Source: Variovorax sp. SG517
GTDB taxonomy: Bacteria; Pseudomonadota; Gammaproteobacteria; Burkholderiales; Burkholderiaceae_C
NCBI RefSeq assembly: GCF_013376045.1
Contig: NZ_JABMJG010000014.1
Coordinates: 92,068-156,067 of the forward strand
DNA: 64,000 bases
Reading direction: 5' to 3'
The translations under genes and the position numbers were made by a program. Below the pieces are notes generated by a model. The model made no database searches, had not been told where the DNA came from, and saw only the letters and a list, made by a program, of their open reading frames with translations. Positions 1 to 8,104 of the stretch are shown piece by piece (the stretch's first letter is position 1; every line of letters begins with the position of its first letter).

Positions 1-804
1 GGCGCGGTGTGGCCGCCGATCGCGCAGCACTTCGTGGAGACCGTCGGCTGGCGCCAGACCTACATCGGCATGGGCATCTTCTGCGGCGTGACGATGGCGC
101 TGCTGGCGATGTTCTTCCGCGCGCGGCCGCCGGCACTGGTCGTTGCACCGCCGGCCAGCGCGGCCGCGGGCGCGGCTGCGGCGCGCGACATGACGCGCCC
201 CTTCGGCCTGAGCATAGGCACCGCGCAGGGCCTGCTGTGCGTGGCCGGCGTGGCCTGCTGCGTGGCCATGGCGATGCCGCAGGTGCACATCGTGGCCTAC
301 TGCGGCGACCTGGGCTACGGCCCGGCGCAGGGCGCGCTCATGCTTTCGCTGATGCTGGGCTTCGGCATCGTGAGCCGGCTGGTGTCGGGCGCCATCTGCG
401 ACCGCATCGGCGGGCTGCGCACGCTGCTGCTGGGCGGCGTGCTGCAGTGCGTGGCGCTGCTGCTGTTCCTGCCTTTCGACGGGCTGGTGCCGCTGTACGT
501 GATCTCGGCGCTCTTCGGCCTTTTCCAGGGTGGCATCGTGCCTTCCTACGCGATCATCGTGCGCGAGCACTTTCCGCCGAAGGAGGCGGGCGCGCGCGTG
601 GGCACGGTGCTGATGTTCACGCTCTTCGGCATGGCGCTGGGCGGATGGATGTCGGGCAAGGTGTTCGACCTCACGGGCAGCTACCACGCGGCCTTCATCA
701 ACGGCATTGCGTGGAACCTGGTGAACGTGAGCATCGCGAGCTTCCTGCTGTTCAGGACGCTTCGGCGATCAGGCGGCCGAGTGTTCGCATTGCCTGCTCG
801 CTGA
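1..804 (+). CDS. MFS transporter, C-terminal part (5' end outside window)
   Basis: The frame is open from the first base, so only the last 267 residues are present and the start lies upstream. The visible part has several long hydrophobic segments separated by an Ala-rich, poorly conserved cytoplasmic loop around residues 45-65. A loop of the form SGAICDRIGG near residue 128 matches the G-x-x-x-D-R-x-G signature of the major facilitator superfamily. This would be the second six-helix bundle plus part of the first. The shape resembles monocarboxylate or oxalate/formate-type carriers, but the substrate cannot be read from the sequence. Its 3' end overlaps the convergent regulator gene by 53 bp, so the two messages are antisense there. 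Confidence 0.8.
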   Translation, partial: GAVWPPIAQHFVETVGWRQTYIGMGIFCGVTMALLAMFFRARPPALVVAPPASAAAGAAAARDMTRPFGLSIGTAQGLLCVAGVACCVAMAMPQVHIVAYCGDLGYGPAQGALMLSLMLGFGIVSRLVSGAICDRIGGLRTLLLGGVLQCVALLLFLPFDGLVPLYVISALFGLFQGGIVPSYAIIVREHFPPKEAGARVGTVLMFTLFGMALGGWMSGKVFDLTGSYHAAFINGIAWNLVNVSIASFLLFRTLRRSGGRVFALPAR

Positions 805-2170
805 CCTCGTTCCACGGGTGGCCGTAGTTGAGCCGCAGGCAGTTGCCGAAGGCGCGCGTGGCCGAGAAGATCGGGCCCGGCGCGACGCTGATGCCCAGTT
901 CCAGCGCCTTGCGGTGGATCTCCAGCGCGTTCGCCCGCGCGGGCAGTTCGACCCACAGGAAGTAGCCGCCCAGCGGCCGCGTCGCGTGCGTGCCCTGCGG
1001 AAAGTAATGCCCCACGGCCTGCGCGAAGGTGGCCTGCTGCATCGCCAGGGTCTGGCGCAGCTTGCGCAGGTGCCTGTCGAGCCCGCCTTTCTCCAGATAG
1101 CCCGCGAGCGCCAGCTGCGCGGGCGCCGATGTGCTCAGCGTGCTCGACAGCTTCTGCCGCGCGACCTTGCGCGCGAAGCGGCCGGCCGAGGTCCAGCCGA
1201 TGCGATAGCCCGGCGCCAGGCACTTCGAGAACGACGAGCAGTGCAGCACCAGCCCCTGCGTGTCGAAGGCCTTGGCCGGTGGGGGGCGACGTTCGCCGAA
1301 GTACAGCTCGGCGTACACGTCGTCCTCGATCAGCGGCAGGCCATGGCGTGCGAGCAGCTCCACCAGCGCCTGCTTCTTCGCATCGGGCATCAGGCTGCCC
1401 AGCGGGTTCTGGAAGGTGGTCATGAGCCAGCAGGCGGCGGGCTTGTGCGCCGCGATGGCCTGCTCCAGCGCCTCCAGGTCGATGCCCTCGCCAGGGTGCG
1501 TCGGCACCTCGACGGCGCGCAGGCCCATGCGCTCCAGCGCCTGCAGCGCGGCGTAGAAGGTAGGCGATTCGACGATCACCGCGTCGCCCGGCCGCGTCAC
1601 CGCCGAGAGGCAGAGGTTCAGCGCCTCCAGCGCGCCGTTGGTGATGACGATCTCGTCGGCCGGCACCTGCATGCCGTCGGCCAGGTAGCGCAGCGCGATC
1701 TGCCGGCGCAGCGTAGCGCTGCCGGGCGTGAGGTCGTCCACCGTGCTCCACGGATCGAGCGACCTCGCGCTGGCGGCCATGAACTGCCCCAGCCGCGCCA
1801 GCGGGAACAGCAGCGGGCTGGGGAACGCCGAGCCGAAGGGCACCACCTTGCGCGACATGCTGGCTTCGAGGATGTCGAACACCTGGTCGCTCACGTCGAG
1901 CGACTTCGGCTCGCCGGCGGGGCGCGAGGTGAGGGTGGATTCGGGCGGCGCGTCGCGCAGGCCGCCGCCGGTGACGTAGTAGCCCGATCGGTCGCGCGCC
2001 CGCACCAGGCCGCGTGCCTCGAGCAGGTAGTAGGCCTCGAACACGGTCGACGCGCTGACCCCGCGGCTCTGGCCGGTGTGGCGCACCGAGGGCAGGCGGT
2101 CGCCGGTCTTCAGGGTGCCGTTGCGGATCGAGGCCTCGATGTTGGCGGCCAGGGCTTCGTACCTTTTCAT
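752..2170 (-). CDS. MocR/PdxR-type GntR regulator with aminotransferase domain
   Basis: A 472-residue fusion of an N-terminal GntR winged helix (about 1-70) and a fold-type I aminotransferase domain (about 110-470). PLP-site features are visible: TNGALEALNL near 177, FQNPLGSLMP near 253, IEDDVYAELYFG near 281 and SSFSKCLAPGYRIGW with the Schiff-base lysine at about 316. MocR proteins are transcription factors that sense PLP or an amine; many act at divergent promoters. The start at 2170 is chosen because the helix-turn-helix begins right after it and a purine-rich AAAGAAG stretch precedes it. It is divergent from a DUF2970-cytochrome operon and convergent with the MFS gene. The target is not known; an amino acid or amine metabolism role is inferred from family alone. 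Confidence 0.88.
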   Translation of the reverse strand: MKRYEALAANIEASIRNGTLKTGDRLPSVRHTGQSRGVSASTVFEAYYLLEARGLVRARDRSGYYVTGGGLRDAPPESTLTSRPAGEPKSLDVSDQVFDILEASMSRKVVPFGSAFPSPLLFPLARLGQFMAASARSLDPWSTVDDLTPGSATLRRQIALRYLADGMQVPADEIVITNGALEALNLCLSAVTRPGDAVIVESPTFYAALQALERMGLRAVEVPTHPGEGIDLEALEQAIAAHKPAACWLMTTFQNPLGSLMPDAKKQALVELLARHGLPLIEDDVYAELYFGERRPPPAKAFDTQGLVLHCSSFSKCLAPGYRIGWTSAGRFARKVARQKLSSTLSTSAPAQLALAGYLEKGGLDRHLRKLRQTLAMQQATFAQAVGHYFPQGTHATRPLGGYFLWVELPARANALEIHRKALELGISVAPGPIFSATRAFGNCLRLNYGHPWNEVSEQAMRTLGRLIAEAS

Positions 2171-2206
2171 CGGCTTCTTTGCTGGATTCGTTCTTCGGGG
2201 CACTTT

Positions 2207-2237
2207 ATCTGCACCGGTCAATTGGAGCGAATCTGCA
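2207..2237. promoter_or_regulatory. Direct repeat ATCTGCA x2, possible MocR operator
   Basis: Two identical heptamers ATCTGCA lie at 2207-2213 and 2231-2237, 24 bp apart on the same face of the helix, in the 105-bp gap between the MocR gene and the divergent DUF2970 gene. MocR regulators often bind direct repeats next to their own gene. The link to this regulator is inferred from position and spacing only. Confidence 0.35.
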
Positions 2238-2275
2238 TCTGTTTTTTCTGGCCGGGCTGGGCCACACTTGGCCCC

Positions 2276-2464
2276 ATGTCGAATCTCTTGCGCGCGCTGC
2301 GCGCCGTTCTCTGGAGTTTCATCGGGCTGGGCGGCCGCCGCGCCGACGCGGAAAAGCGGACGGCGCAGGTCGGCATCCTGCCGCTGATCGGCGTGGCCCT
2401 CGTGATGGTGCTGCTGCTGATCGCGGGGCTGATCACGCTGGCGCACTACGTTGCCGGCACATGA
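2276..2464 (+). CDS. DUF2970 small membrane protein
   Basis: A 62-residue protein with a basic amphipathic N-terminus (MSNLLRALRAVLWSFIGLGG) and one strong transmembrane helix near residues 35-56. This matches the short DUF2970 family common in Burkholderiales, whose function is unknown. Its stop overlaps the ATG of the next cytochrome gene (ATGA), which indicates translational coupling and a shared operon. The gene is divergent from the MocR regulator. A role in assembling or anchoring the following cytochromes is possible, but rests on context only. Confidence 0.75.
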   Translation: MSNLLRALRAVLWSFIGLGGRRADAEKRTAQVGILPLIGVALVMVLLLIAGLITLAHYVAGT

Positions 2465-3180
2465 GGCGCGCACTCAGGCTCCTCGCGCTCGGGCTTTTGC
2501 TTGCCTTGCAGGGCATGGCGAGCGCGGCAACGCCCAGCACTCCGGCCACAGTGCCCGACACCATCGAGCAGCGCGTGGCCGCCTGCATCGCCTGCCACGG
2601 ACGCGAGGGCGCGACCACTAACGCCGGCTACTTTCCGCGCCTGGCGGGCAAGCCGGCCGGCTACCTGTTCAACCAGCTCGTGAGCTTTCGCGACGGCCGC
2701 CGCTTCAACAGCGACATGGCGTACATGGTGCAGCACCTGTCGGACGCCTACCTGCGCGAGATGGCCGATTACTTCGCCGGGCTGCAGCTGCCTTACCCGC
2801 CCGTTTCCCCGGTCAGCGATGCGACGCCCGAGCAGCTGCAGCGCGGCCGCCAGCTCGTGCGCGAGGGTGATGCGGCGCGCGGCATCCCCGCCTGCGTGCA
2901 GTGCCACGGCGCAGCGCTCACGGGCGTGCAGCCTGCCATCCCGGGGCTGCTGGGACTGCCGCGGCTCTATGTGTCGTCGCAGCTCGGCGCCTGGCTCACC
3001 AATGAGCGCCATGCGCCGGCGCCCGACTGCATGGCCGACATCGGTCGGCGCATGAGCACGGCCGACATCAACGCCGTCGCGAGCTGGCTCGCCGTGCAGC
3101 CTATGCCCGCCGATACGAAGCCCGCAGTCTCGCTGCCCGCACCGCCGCCCGTGAAATGTGGCGGCATGCCCGCGAAGTGA
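2461..3180 (+). CDS. Diheme c-type cytochrome
   Basis: A 239-residue periplasmic protein with a Sec signal peptide (about residues 1-22, cleavage after ASA) and two covalent haem motifs, CIACH at 42-46 and CVQCH at 145-149. The two-domain layout is that of a cytochrome c4-like electron carrier; Met residues in each half could be the distal ligands. It starts inside the stop of the DUF2970 gene and is followed 13 bp later by a triheme cytochrome. The three genes probably form one operon that passes electrons from a periplasmic dehydrogenase to an oxidase. No dehydrogenase subunit is encoded beside them. Confidence 0.88.
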   Translation: MRRALRLLALGLLLALQGMASAATPSTPATVPDTIEQRVAACIACHGREGATTNAGYFPRLAGKPAGYLFNQLVSFRDGRRFNSDMAYMVQHLSDAYLREMADYFAGLQLPYPPVSPVSDATPEQLQRGRQLVREGDAARGIPACVQCHGAALTGVQPAIPGLLGLPRLYVSSQLGAWLTNERHAPAPDCMADIGRRMSTADINAVASWLAVQPMPADTKPAVSLPAPPPVKCGGMPAK

Positions 3181-3193
3181 GGGAGCAGAAGCC

Positions 3194-4474
3194 ATGAAAC
3201 TGCGACACCTCGGCTGGCTGCTGCTTGCGCTCATCGTGCTCGGCGCCGCGGCCGTCGGCACCATCGTGGCGATGAACCTGCGCGGCGAAGACCCGCTGCC
3301 CGCACAGGCGAAAGCCTTCCAGTCCACGCCGCAGATGGTCGAACGTGGGCGCTACCTCGCGCTGGCGGGTAACTGCGCCGGCTGTCACACCACGCGCGGC
3401 GGCGAGCCCTATGCGGGCGGGATGCCCATCGAGACACCCTTCGGCACCGTCTATTCGAGCAACCTCACGCCCGACGACAAGGCCGGCATCGGCAGCTGGA
3501 GCAGCGCGCACTTCTGGCGCGCGATGCACAACGGCCGCAGCAAGGACGGCCGCCTGCTGTACCCCGCGTTTCCGTACCCCAGCTTCACGCAGGTGACGCG
3601 CGAGGATTCGGACGCCATCTACGCCTACCTGCGCAGCGTTCCGCCCTCGGTGGCACCCAACCGCGAGCACCGGCTGCGCTTCCCCTACGACACGCAGGCC
3701 GCGCTGGCCGTGTGGCGGGCGCTGTCGTTCAAGCCCGAGCCCTTCGTGACCAATGCAGGCAAGCCAGCCGAATGGAACCGGGGCGCCTACCTCGTCAACG
3801 GCCTGGGCCATTGCATCGCCTGCCACGGCAGCCGCAACTCGCTGGGTGCGACCGAGACGAAGCTGGGGCTCTCGGGCGGCCTGATCGCCGTCGAGAACTG
3901 GTACGCGCCCTCGCTCACCGATCCGCACGAAGCGGGCGTGGCCGACTGGCCCGCGGCCGAGGTGGTGTCGCTGCTGAAGAACGGCGTGGCGCCGCGGGGC
4001 TCGGTCATGGGGCCGATGGCCGACGTGGTGTTCCGCAGCACGCAGTACCTGAGCGACGCCGACCTCACGGCCATGGCCAGCTACCTCAAGGACCTGCCCG
4101 ACGCGCCGACGGCCGAAGCGGCGACAACCAAGGCCCCGATCCGACGCGATGCCGGCACCATGGCGCGCGGCGCCAAGATCTACGACCAGCGCTGCGCCTA
4201 CTGCCACGGCGACCAGGGGCAAGGCGCGGCCGGCGCCTACCCGCCGCTGGCGGGCAACCGCGCGGTGAACATGGCGCGGCCCACCAACCTGATCCAGGTG
4301 ATCGCGCACGGCGGCTTCCTGCCATCGACCTCGGGCAACCCGCGCCCCTACGGCATGCCGCCCTTCGGCCAGACGCTGGATGCTGCCGAGGTCGCGGCCG
4401 TGCTCACCTACGTGCGCGGCTCCTGGGGCAACGACAGCCCACCGGTCACGCAGCTCGACACCATGCGGCGCTGA
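3194..4474 (+). CDS. Triheme c-type cytochrome, alcohol/aldehyde dehydrogenase subunit type
   Basis: A 426-residue protein with an uncleaved or signal-like N-terminal helix (about 6-27) and three haem motifs: CAGCH at 61-65, CIACH at 207-211 and CAYCH at 334-338. Three haem domains in this spacing are typical of the membrane-bound cytochrome subunit of quinoprotein alcohol dehydrogenases and of molybdenum aldehyde or gluconate dehydrogenases. The start is the ATG after GGGAGCAGAAGCC. Its usual dehydrogenase partners are absent, so it may serve an enzyme encoded elsewhere. It ends two bases before the stop of the convergent lipoxygenase gene. Confidence 0.87.
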   Translation: MKLRHLGWLLLALIVLGAAAVGTIVAMNLRGEDPLPAQAKAFQSTPQMVERGRYLALAGNCAGCHTTRGGEPYAGGMPIETPFGTVYSSNLTPDDKAGIGSWSSAHFWRAMHNGRSKDGRLLYPAFPYPSFTQVTREDSDAIYAYLRSVPPSVAPNREHRLRFPYDTQAALAVWRALSFKPEPFVTNAGKPAEWNRGAYLVNGLGHCIACHGSRNSLGATETKLGLSGGLIAVENWYAPSLTDPHEAGVADWPAAEVVSLLKNGVAPRGSVMGPMADVVFRSTQYLSDADLTAMASYLKDLPDAPTAEAATTKAPIRRDAGTMARGAKIYDQRCAYCHGDQGQGAAGAYPPLAGNRAVNMARPTNLIQVIAHGGFLPSTSGNPRPYGMPPFGQTLDAAEVAAVLTYVRGSWGNDSPPVTQLDTMRR

Positions 4475-4476
4475 GC

Positions 4477-6486
4477 TCAGATGTTCGTGCTGGAAGGAAT
4501 CCGGCTCGGCAGCAGGTACTCGTAAGGCCGCGTGCGCGTGGTGTTGCGCTGGCGGATGGCCGCCTCGATGCCCGCGAGCGCATTGCGAAAGCGCTCCAGC
4601 GGTCCGCCTTGCCCCGCGATGGCCGGGTCCAGCAGCACAGGCAGGTGCGGAAAGACGTTGTCCCTGTACTCGCCCAGCGGCCGGTAGTACACGCCGCCGA
4701 GGATGTGGAACAGCAGGATCTGCTCCTGCGCCGCCAGACGCGAAGGCAGCATCTGCGACCAGCTCGCCTCGTTCTGGCCAGCACCACTCGTCGGCGCCGG
4801 CATCCCTTCGGCACCCGCGCTGAAGGGCGCATAGGTCATCACCGCGTACTGCGGGAAGTTCACCGCCGCATGCTGCGCGCTGGCGTTGAAGATGATGGCG
4901 GTGAGCACGTCGACCAGCTGCGCGCGCGTGGCAATGGCCCGGAAGCCGTGCACCTTGCCGCTGGTGGCCAGCTCGGCGGCCCAGGCCTTGAGCTCGTAGT
5001 CGCCGGTCACGTCGGCGTCGCTCAGGTAGTAGGTGGCCACGTAGTCGCCCACCCATTGCGCGATCGCGTTCCACACCAGCAGCGCGTCGTCGCGGTAGGG
5101 GTAGTCGGGCAGCGCCGCTGCGTCGTCCACGCCGCGCGTGCGCAGGTCGTTGGGCAGCATCATGCGGTCGTGGAAGTCGTAGGCCAGGCGGTCGCGTCCG
5201 CACTGCTGCTGCAGCGTCTCGATGGGCGCGGCGAGGATCACGTCGCCCGTGGTCAGCGGCGCCATGATGATCAGCGTCGCTGCCTCGTTGATGAACATCG
5301 CGCCTTCCAGGTGCGGCGACAGCAGTCGGCTCAGCGGATGCGCGGTTGCCAGCTGGCGCTGCGTGGCCATCGCGAAGGCTTCCGACATCAGGTGCGTGCG
5401 GCCCAGGTGCACGAACATCTCGTGGTAGTTGAAGTCGGCCATCTGCACCGCGGTCTTGGCCGACTGCCAGGCCCAGTAGGCCTCGGCGTTGGCCGTGTCA
5501 TCCACGCGCAGGAAGATCGGGTTCGCGGCCGGATCCTGCCCGCACTGGATGGCGACCGGCACCAGCGAGCGGCCCGTCTTCGGCCGCGCGAACAGCGCGA
5601 TGGGTGCCTGGATGTAGCCAGTGCCCGTGAGCGGCTTGACCTGCGCGCCGGCCGGCGCCATGTCGCCCAGGCCTTCGTAGTCGAGGATGTAGAGCCGGCC
5701 CGAGGCAGCGGCATCGGCGAGGCTGTCGCCCGCGCCCATCACCTGCCGGTACTGCGCGTCGCCCAGCGGGAACTTGGCCGGCAGCGTCGTCGCGCGCTGG
5801 ATCAGCATCGGGTTGGGCCCGGCCACGCGCATGGCGGCGAACAGGTCGTTGTCGTGCAGCAGCTGCGAGATGGCCGGCTTCTCGATGGTGACGAAGAGCG
5901 CGTCGTACTGCGCCACCGTCTTCGGTCCGTTCAGCACGCCCAGCGGGCCCTGCGAGAGCAGGTCGTGGTGGATCTGCTTGAGCTGCGTCGCGATGTCGCC
6001 CGCCGTGCCGGTGAGCGTGCCCAGCAGCGCCAGCACTGCGGCGGGCAGCGTCGCCAGCCCACTGTTGGCGGCCAGCAGCTGGTCGAAGCTGGCCTGCAGG
6101 CTGGCAAGCCGCGTGCGCAGGTTGTCGAGCGACTGCAGGCTGCTGGAAGCCAGCGCGCTGGTGGCGAACGAGGCCGCGAAGTTGGTGACGGCCTCCAGCG
6201 CCTTCGCGATGGTCTTGAGCTGATGCTCCAGCGCCGGCAGTTCGGTGGCGGGCACCACCGCGCCCATCGGCACGCCGGCGAGGTTGATGTGCGATTCGGT
6301 CCAGACATAGGTCGCCTGCCGCCCCACGAGTTCGAGCCGGCGCAAGGTGGCGCTGATCGGGTCGATCTTCTGCGGCAGCATGGGCTTCGGCACCGGCAAT
6401 GCGGCCGAGGCGGTGGATGTCTTGCCCGCCAGCAGGCCCAGGCCGCCCGCCGAGGCGGACCATTTGAGGATGTCTCTGCGCTTCAT
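4477..6486 (-). CDS. Tat-exported bacterial lipoxygenase
   Basis: A 669-residue protein with a twin-arginine signal (MKRRDILKWSASAGGLGLLA) and a lipoxygenase catalytic domain. The non-haem iron set is complete: His355 and His360 in HEMFVHLGRTH, His539 and Asn543 in QHAAVNF, and a C-terminal Ile669 in PSSTNI. These match the conserved ligands of plant and bacterial lipoxygenases, which dioxygenate polyunsaturated fatty acids. Residues 85-180 are Ala/Leu-rich and helical. The start is the ATG that begins the Tat signal. Export across the inner membrane is folded; the type II secretion locus 2.5 kb away could carry it outside, which is inference. A 32-bp palindrome lies upstream. Lipoxygenases are uncommon in bacteria. 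Confidence 0.88.
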   Translation of the reverse strand: MKRRDILKWSASAGGLGLLAGKTSTASAALPVPKPMLPQKIDPISATLRRLELVGRQATYVWTESHINLAGVPMGAVVPATELPALEHQLKTIAKALEAVTNFAASFATSALASSSLQSLDNLRTRLASLQASFDQLLAANSGLATLPAAVLALLGTLTGTAGDIATQLKQIHHDLLSQGPLGVLNGPKTVAQYDALFVTIEKPAISQLLHDNDLFAAMRVAGPNPMLIQRATTLPAKFPLGDAQYRQVMGAGDSLADAAASGRLYILDYEGLGDMAPAGAQVKPLTGTGYIQAPIALFARPKTGRSLVPVAIQCGQDPAANPIFLRVDDTANAEAYWAWQSAKTAVQMADFNYHEMFVHLGRTHLMSEAFAMATQRQLATAHPLSRLLSPHLEGAMFINEAATLIIMAPLTTGDVILAAPIETLQQQCGRDRLAYDFHDRMMLPNDLRTRGVDDAAALPDYPYRDDALLVWNAIAQWVGDYVATYYLSDADVTGDYELKAWAAELATSGKVHGFRAIATRAQLVDVLTAIIFNASAQHAAVNFPQYAVMTYAPFSAGAEGMPAPTSGAGQNEASWSQMLPSRLAAQEQILLFHILGGVYYRPLGEYRDNVFPHLPVLLDPAIAGQGGPLERFRNALAGIEAAIRQRNTTRTRPYEYLLPSRIPSSTNI

Positions 6487-6536
6487 CGGGAGTTCCCTGT
6501 TGTTGTGAGTCTCGGGAAGGCCGACGGAAGGCTCGG

Positions 6537-6568
6537 CCACCGAATCGAACGGTCGTTCTATTCGGTGG
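6537..6568. promoter_or_regulatory. 32-bp palindrome, TetR-operator-like, upstream of the lipoxygenase gene
   Basis: Outer arms CCACCGAAT (6537-6545) and ATTCGGTGG (6560-6568) enclose a perfect inner dyad GAACG-GT-CGTTC (6547-6558). The whole is palindromic except for one arm position and the centre. Nested dyads with GAACG/CGTTC cores are typical of TetR-family operators. It sits 51-82 bp upstream of the lipoxygenase start, where a repressor would block transcription. No TetR gene is in the window, so the regulator would act from elsewhere. Confidence 0.55.
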
Positions 6569-6657
6569 GCGGATTCTGCGGAGGGGCTCGGGCGTTGGCA
6601 ATCAGGGTTGCTGCCTACTCCGAGGCGCGTTCCCTGCAACGCCTGGTCAGGGCGTCG

Positions 6658-8049
6658 TCAGGCCGTGTGCGGGTGCCGTGCCGCTTCGTACAGCGTGCGC
6701 GCCAGGTCGCGATGCCTGGCCAGCAGCGGTGCCAGCTCGAGCCCGGTGAATGCACCGCCGCGGATGCGCACCGCGCCGCCGATCACGCTCAGCGACACCG
6801 CGCCCGGCGTGCAGAACACCAGCGCCGCCACCGGGTCGTGCCCCGCGCCCGCGTGCGCGACGCCGCGCATGTCGAAGGCCACGATGTCGGCCGACATGCC
6901 GGGCGCAATCGCACCGATGTCGTCGCGGCCCAGCACCTGCGCGCCGCCCAGCGTGGCGATCTCCAGCGCCTCGCGCGCCGTCATCGCTGCCGGTCCGTAG
7001 CCCACGCGCTGCAGCAGCATCGCCTGCCGCGCCTCGCCCAGCATGTGCGCGCCGTCGTTCGACGCACTGCCGTCCACGCCCAGCCCCACCGGCACGCCCG
7101 CGCGGCGCATCGCACCGATGGGCGCGATGCCCGAGGCCAGCCGCATGTTGGAGCACGGGCAGTGCGCCACGCCCGTGCCGGTGCGACCGAAGAGCGCGAT
7201 GCCGGCCTCGTCGAGCTTCACGCAGTGCGCATGCCACACGTCGCGGCCGACCCAGCCCAGGTCTTCGGCGTACTCGGCTGGCGTCATGCTGAACTTCTCG
7301 CGCGAGTAGGCGACGTCGTTGTCGTTCTCGGCCAGGTGCGTGTGCAGCGACACGCCGCGCTCGCGCGCGAGTTCGGCCGACAGGCGCATCAGGTCGCGCG
7401 ACACCGAGAAAGGCGAGCAGGGCGCGAGCACGATGCGGCGCATCGAATGGCGCGAGGCGTCGTGCCAGCGGCCGATGAGCCGCTCGCTGTCGCGCAGGAT
7501 CGCTTCCTCGGTCTCGACCACTTCATCGGGCGGCAGCCCGCCGGCGCTGCGGCCCACGCTCATGCTGCCGCGCGCAGCATGGAAGCGCATGCCCATCGCG
7601 TCGGCCGCCTCGATCGAATCGTCGAGCCGCGAGCCGTTGGGAAAGAGATAGAGATGGTCGCTGGTGGTGGTGCAGCCCGAGAGCATCAGCTCGGCCATCG
7701 CGGTCTGCGTCGACACGCGGATCATCTCGGGCGTGATGCGCGCCCACAGCAGGTACAGGTTGGTGAGCCAGCCGAAGAGCTCGGCGTCCTGCGCCTCGGG
7801 CACTGCGCGCGTGAGGCTCTGGTACATGTGGTGATGTGTGTTGACCAGGCCCGGCATCACCACGTGGCCGCGCATGTCGATGGCTTCGGCGCGGCCGTCG
7901 CGCAGGGCTTCGAGGTACGCGATGGGCAGATCGGCCGTGGGGCCGGCCCAGGCGATCGTGGGGCCGTCGCACACCACGGCGCCGTCGGCGATCTCGCGCC
8001 GGGCGGCGTCCATGGTGACGAGGATGTCGGCGTGTCGGAGGATCAGCAT
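6658..8049 (-). CDS. Amidohydrolase, probable 8-oxoguanine deaminase
   Basis: A 463-residue metal-dependent hydrolase of the amidohydrolase superfamily (ATZ/TRZ branch). Visible metal and catalytic motifs: NTHHHMYQSLTR near residue 70, LHTHLAEND near 235, HAHCVKLDE near 272 and VDGSASND near 324. The stretch AVPEAQDAELFGWL followed by LSGCTTTSDHLYLFPNG is characteristic of the 8-oxoguanine deaminase group, which converts oxidised guanine to urate. Relatives act on guanine, isoxanthopterin or s-triazines, so the substrate is inferred. It lies between a 5'-nucleotidase gene upstream and the lipoxygenase gene downstream; a purine-salvage pairing with the nucleotidase is plausible. Confidence 0.8.
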   Translation of the reverse strand: MLILRHADILVTMDAARREIADGAVVCDGPTIAWAGPTADLPIAYLEALRDGRAEAIDMRGHVVMPGLVNTHHHMYQSLTRAVPEAQDAELFGWLTNLYLLWARITPEMIRVSTQTAMAELMLSGCTTTSDHLYLFPNGSRLDDSIEAADAMGMRFHAARGSMSVGRSAGGLPPDEVVETEEAILRDSERLIGRWHDASRHSMRRIVLAPCSPFSVSRDLMRLSAELARERGVSLHTHLAENDNDVAYSREKFSMTPAEYAEDLGWVGRDVWHAHCVKLDEAGIALFGRTGTGVAHCPCSNMRLASGIAPIGAMRRAGVPVGLGVDGSASNDGAHMLGEARQAMLLQRVGYGPAAMTAREALEIATLGGAQVLGRDDIGAIAPGMSADIVAFDMRGVAHAGAGHDPVAALVFCTPGAVSLSVIGGAVRIRGGAFTGLELAPLLARHRDLARTLYEAARHPHTA

Positions 8050-8104
8050 GGCGGCATTCTTGCCGTGGCCCGGGTCGCGGGCAAGCGCAAGGCGATGCCG
8101 CCGC

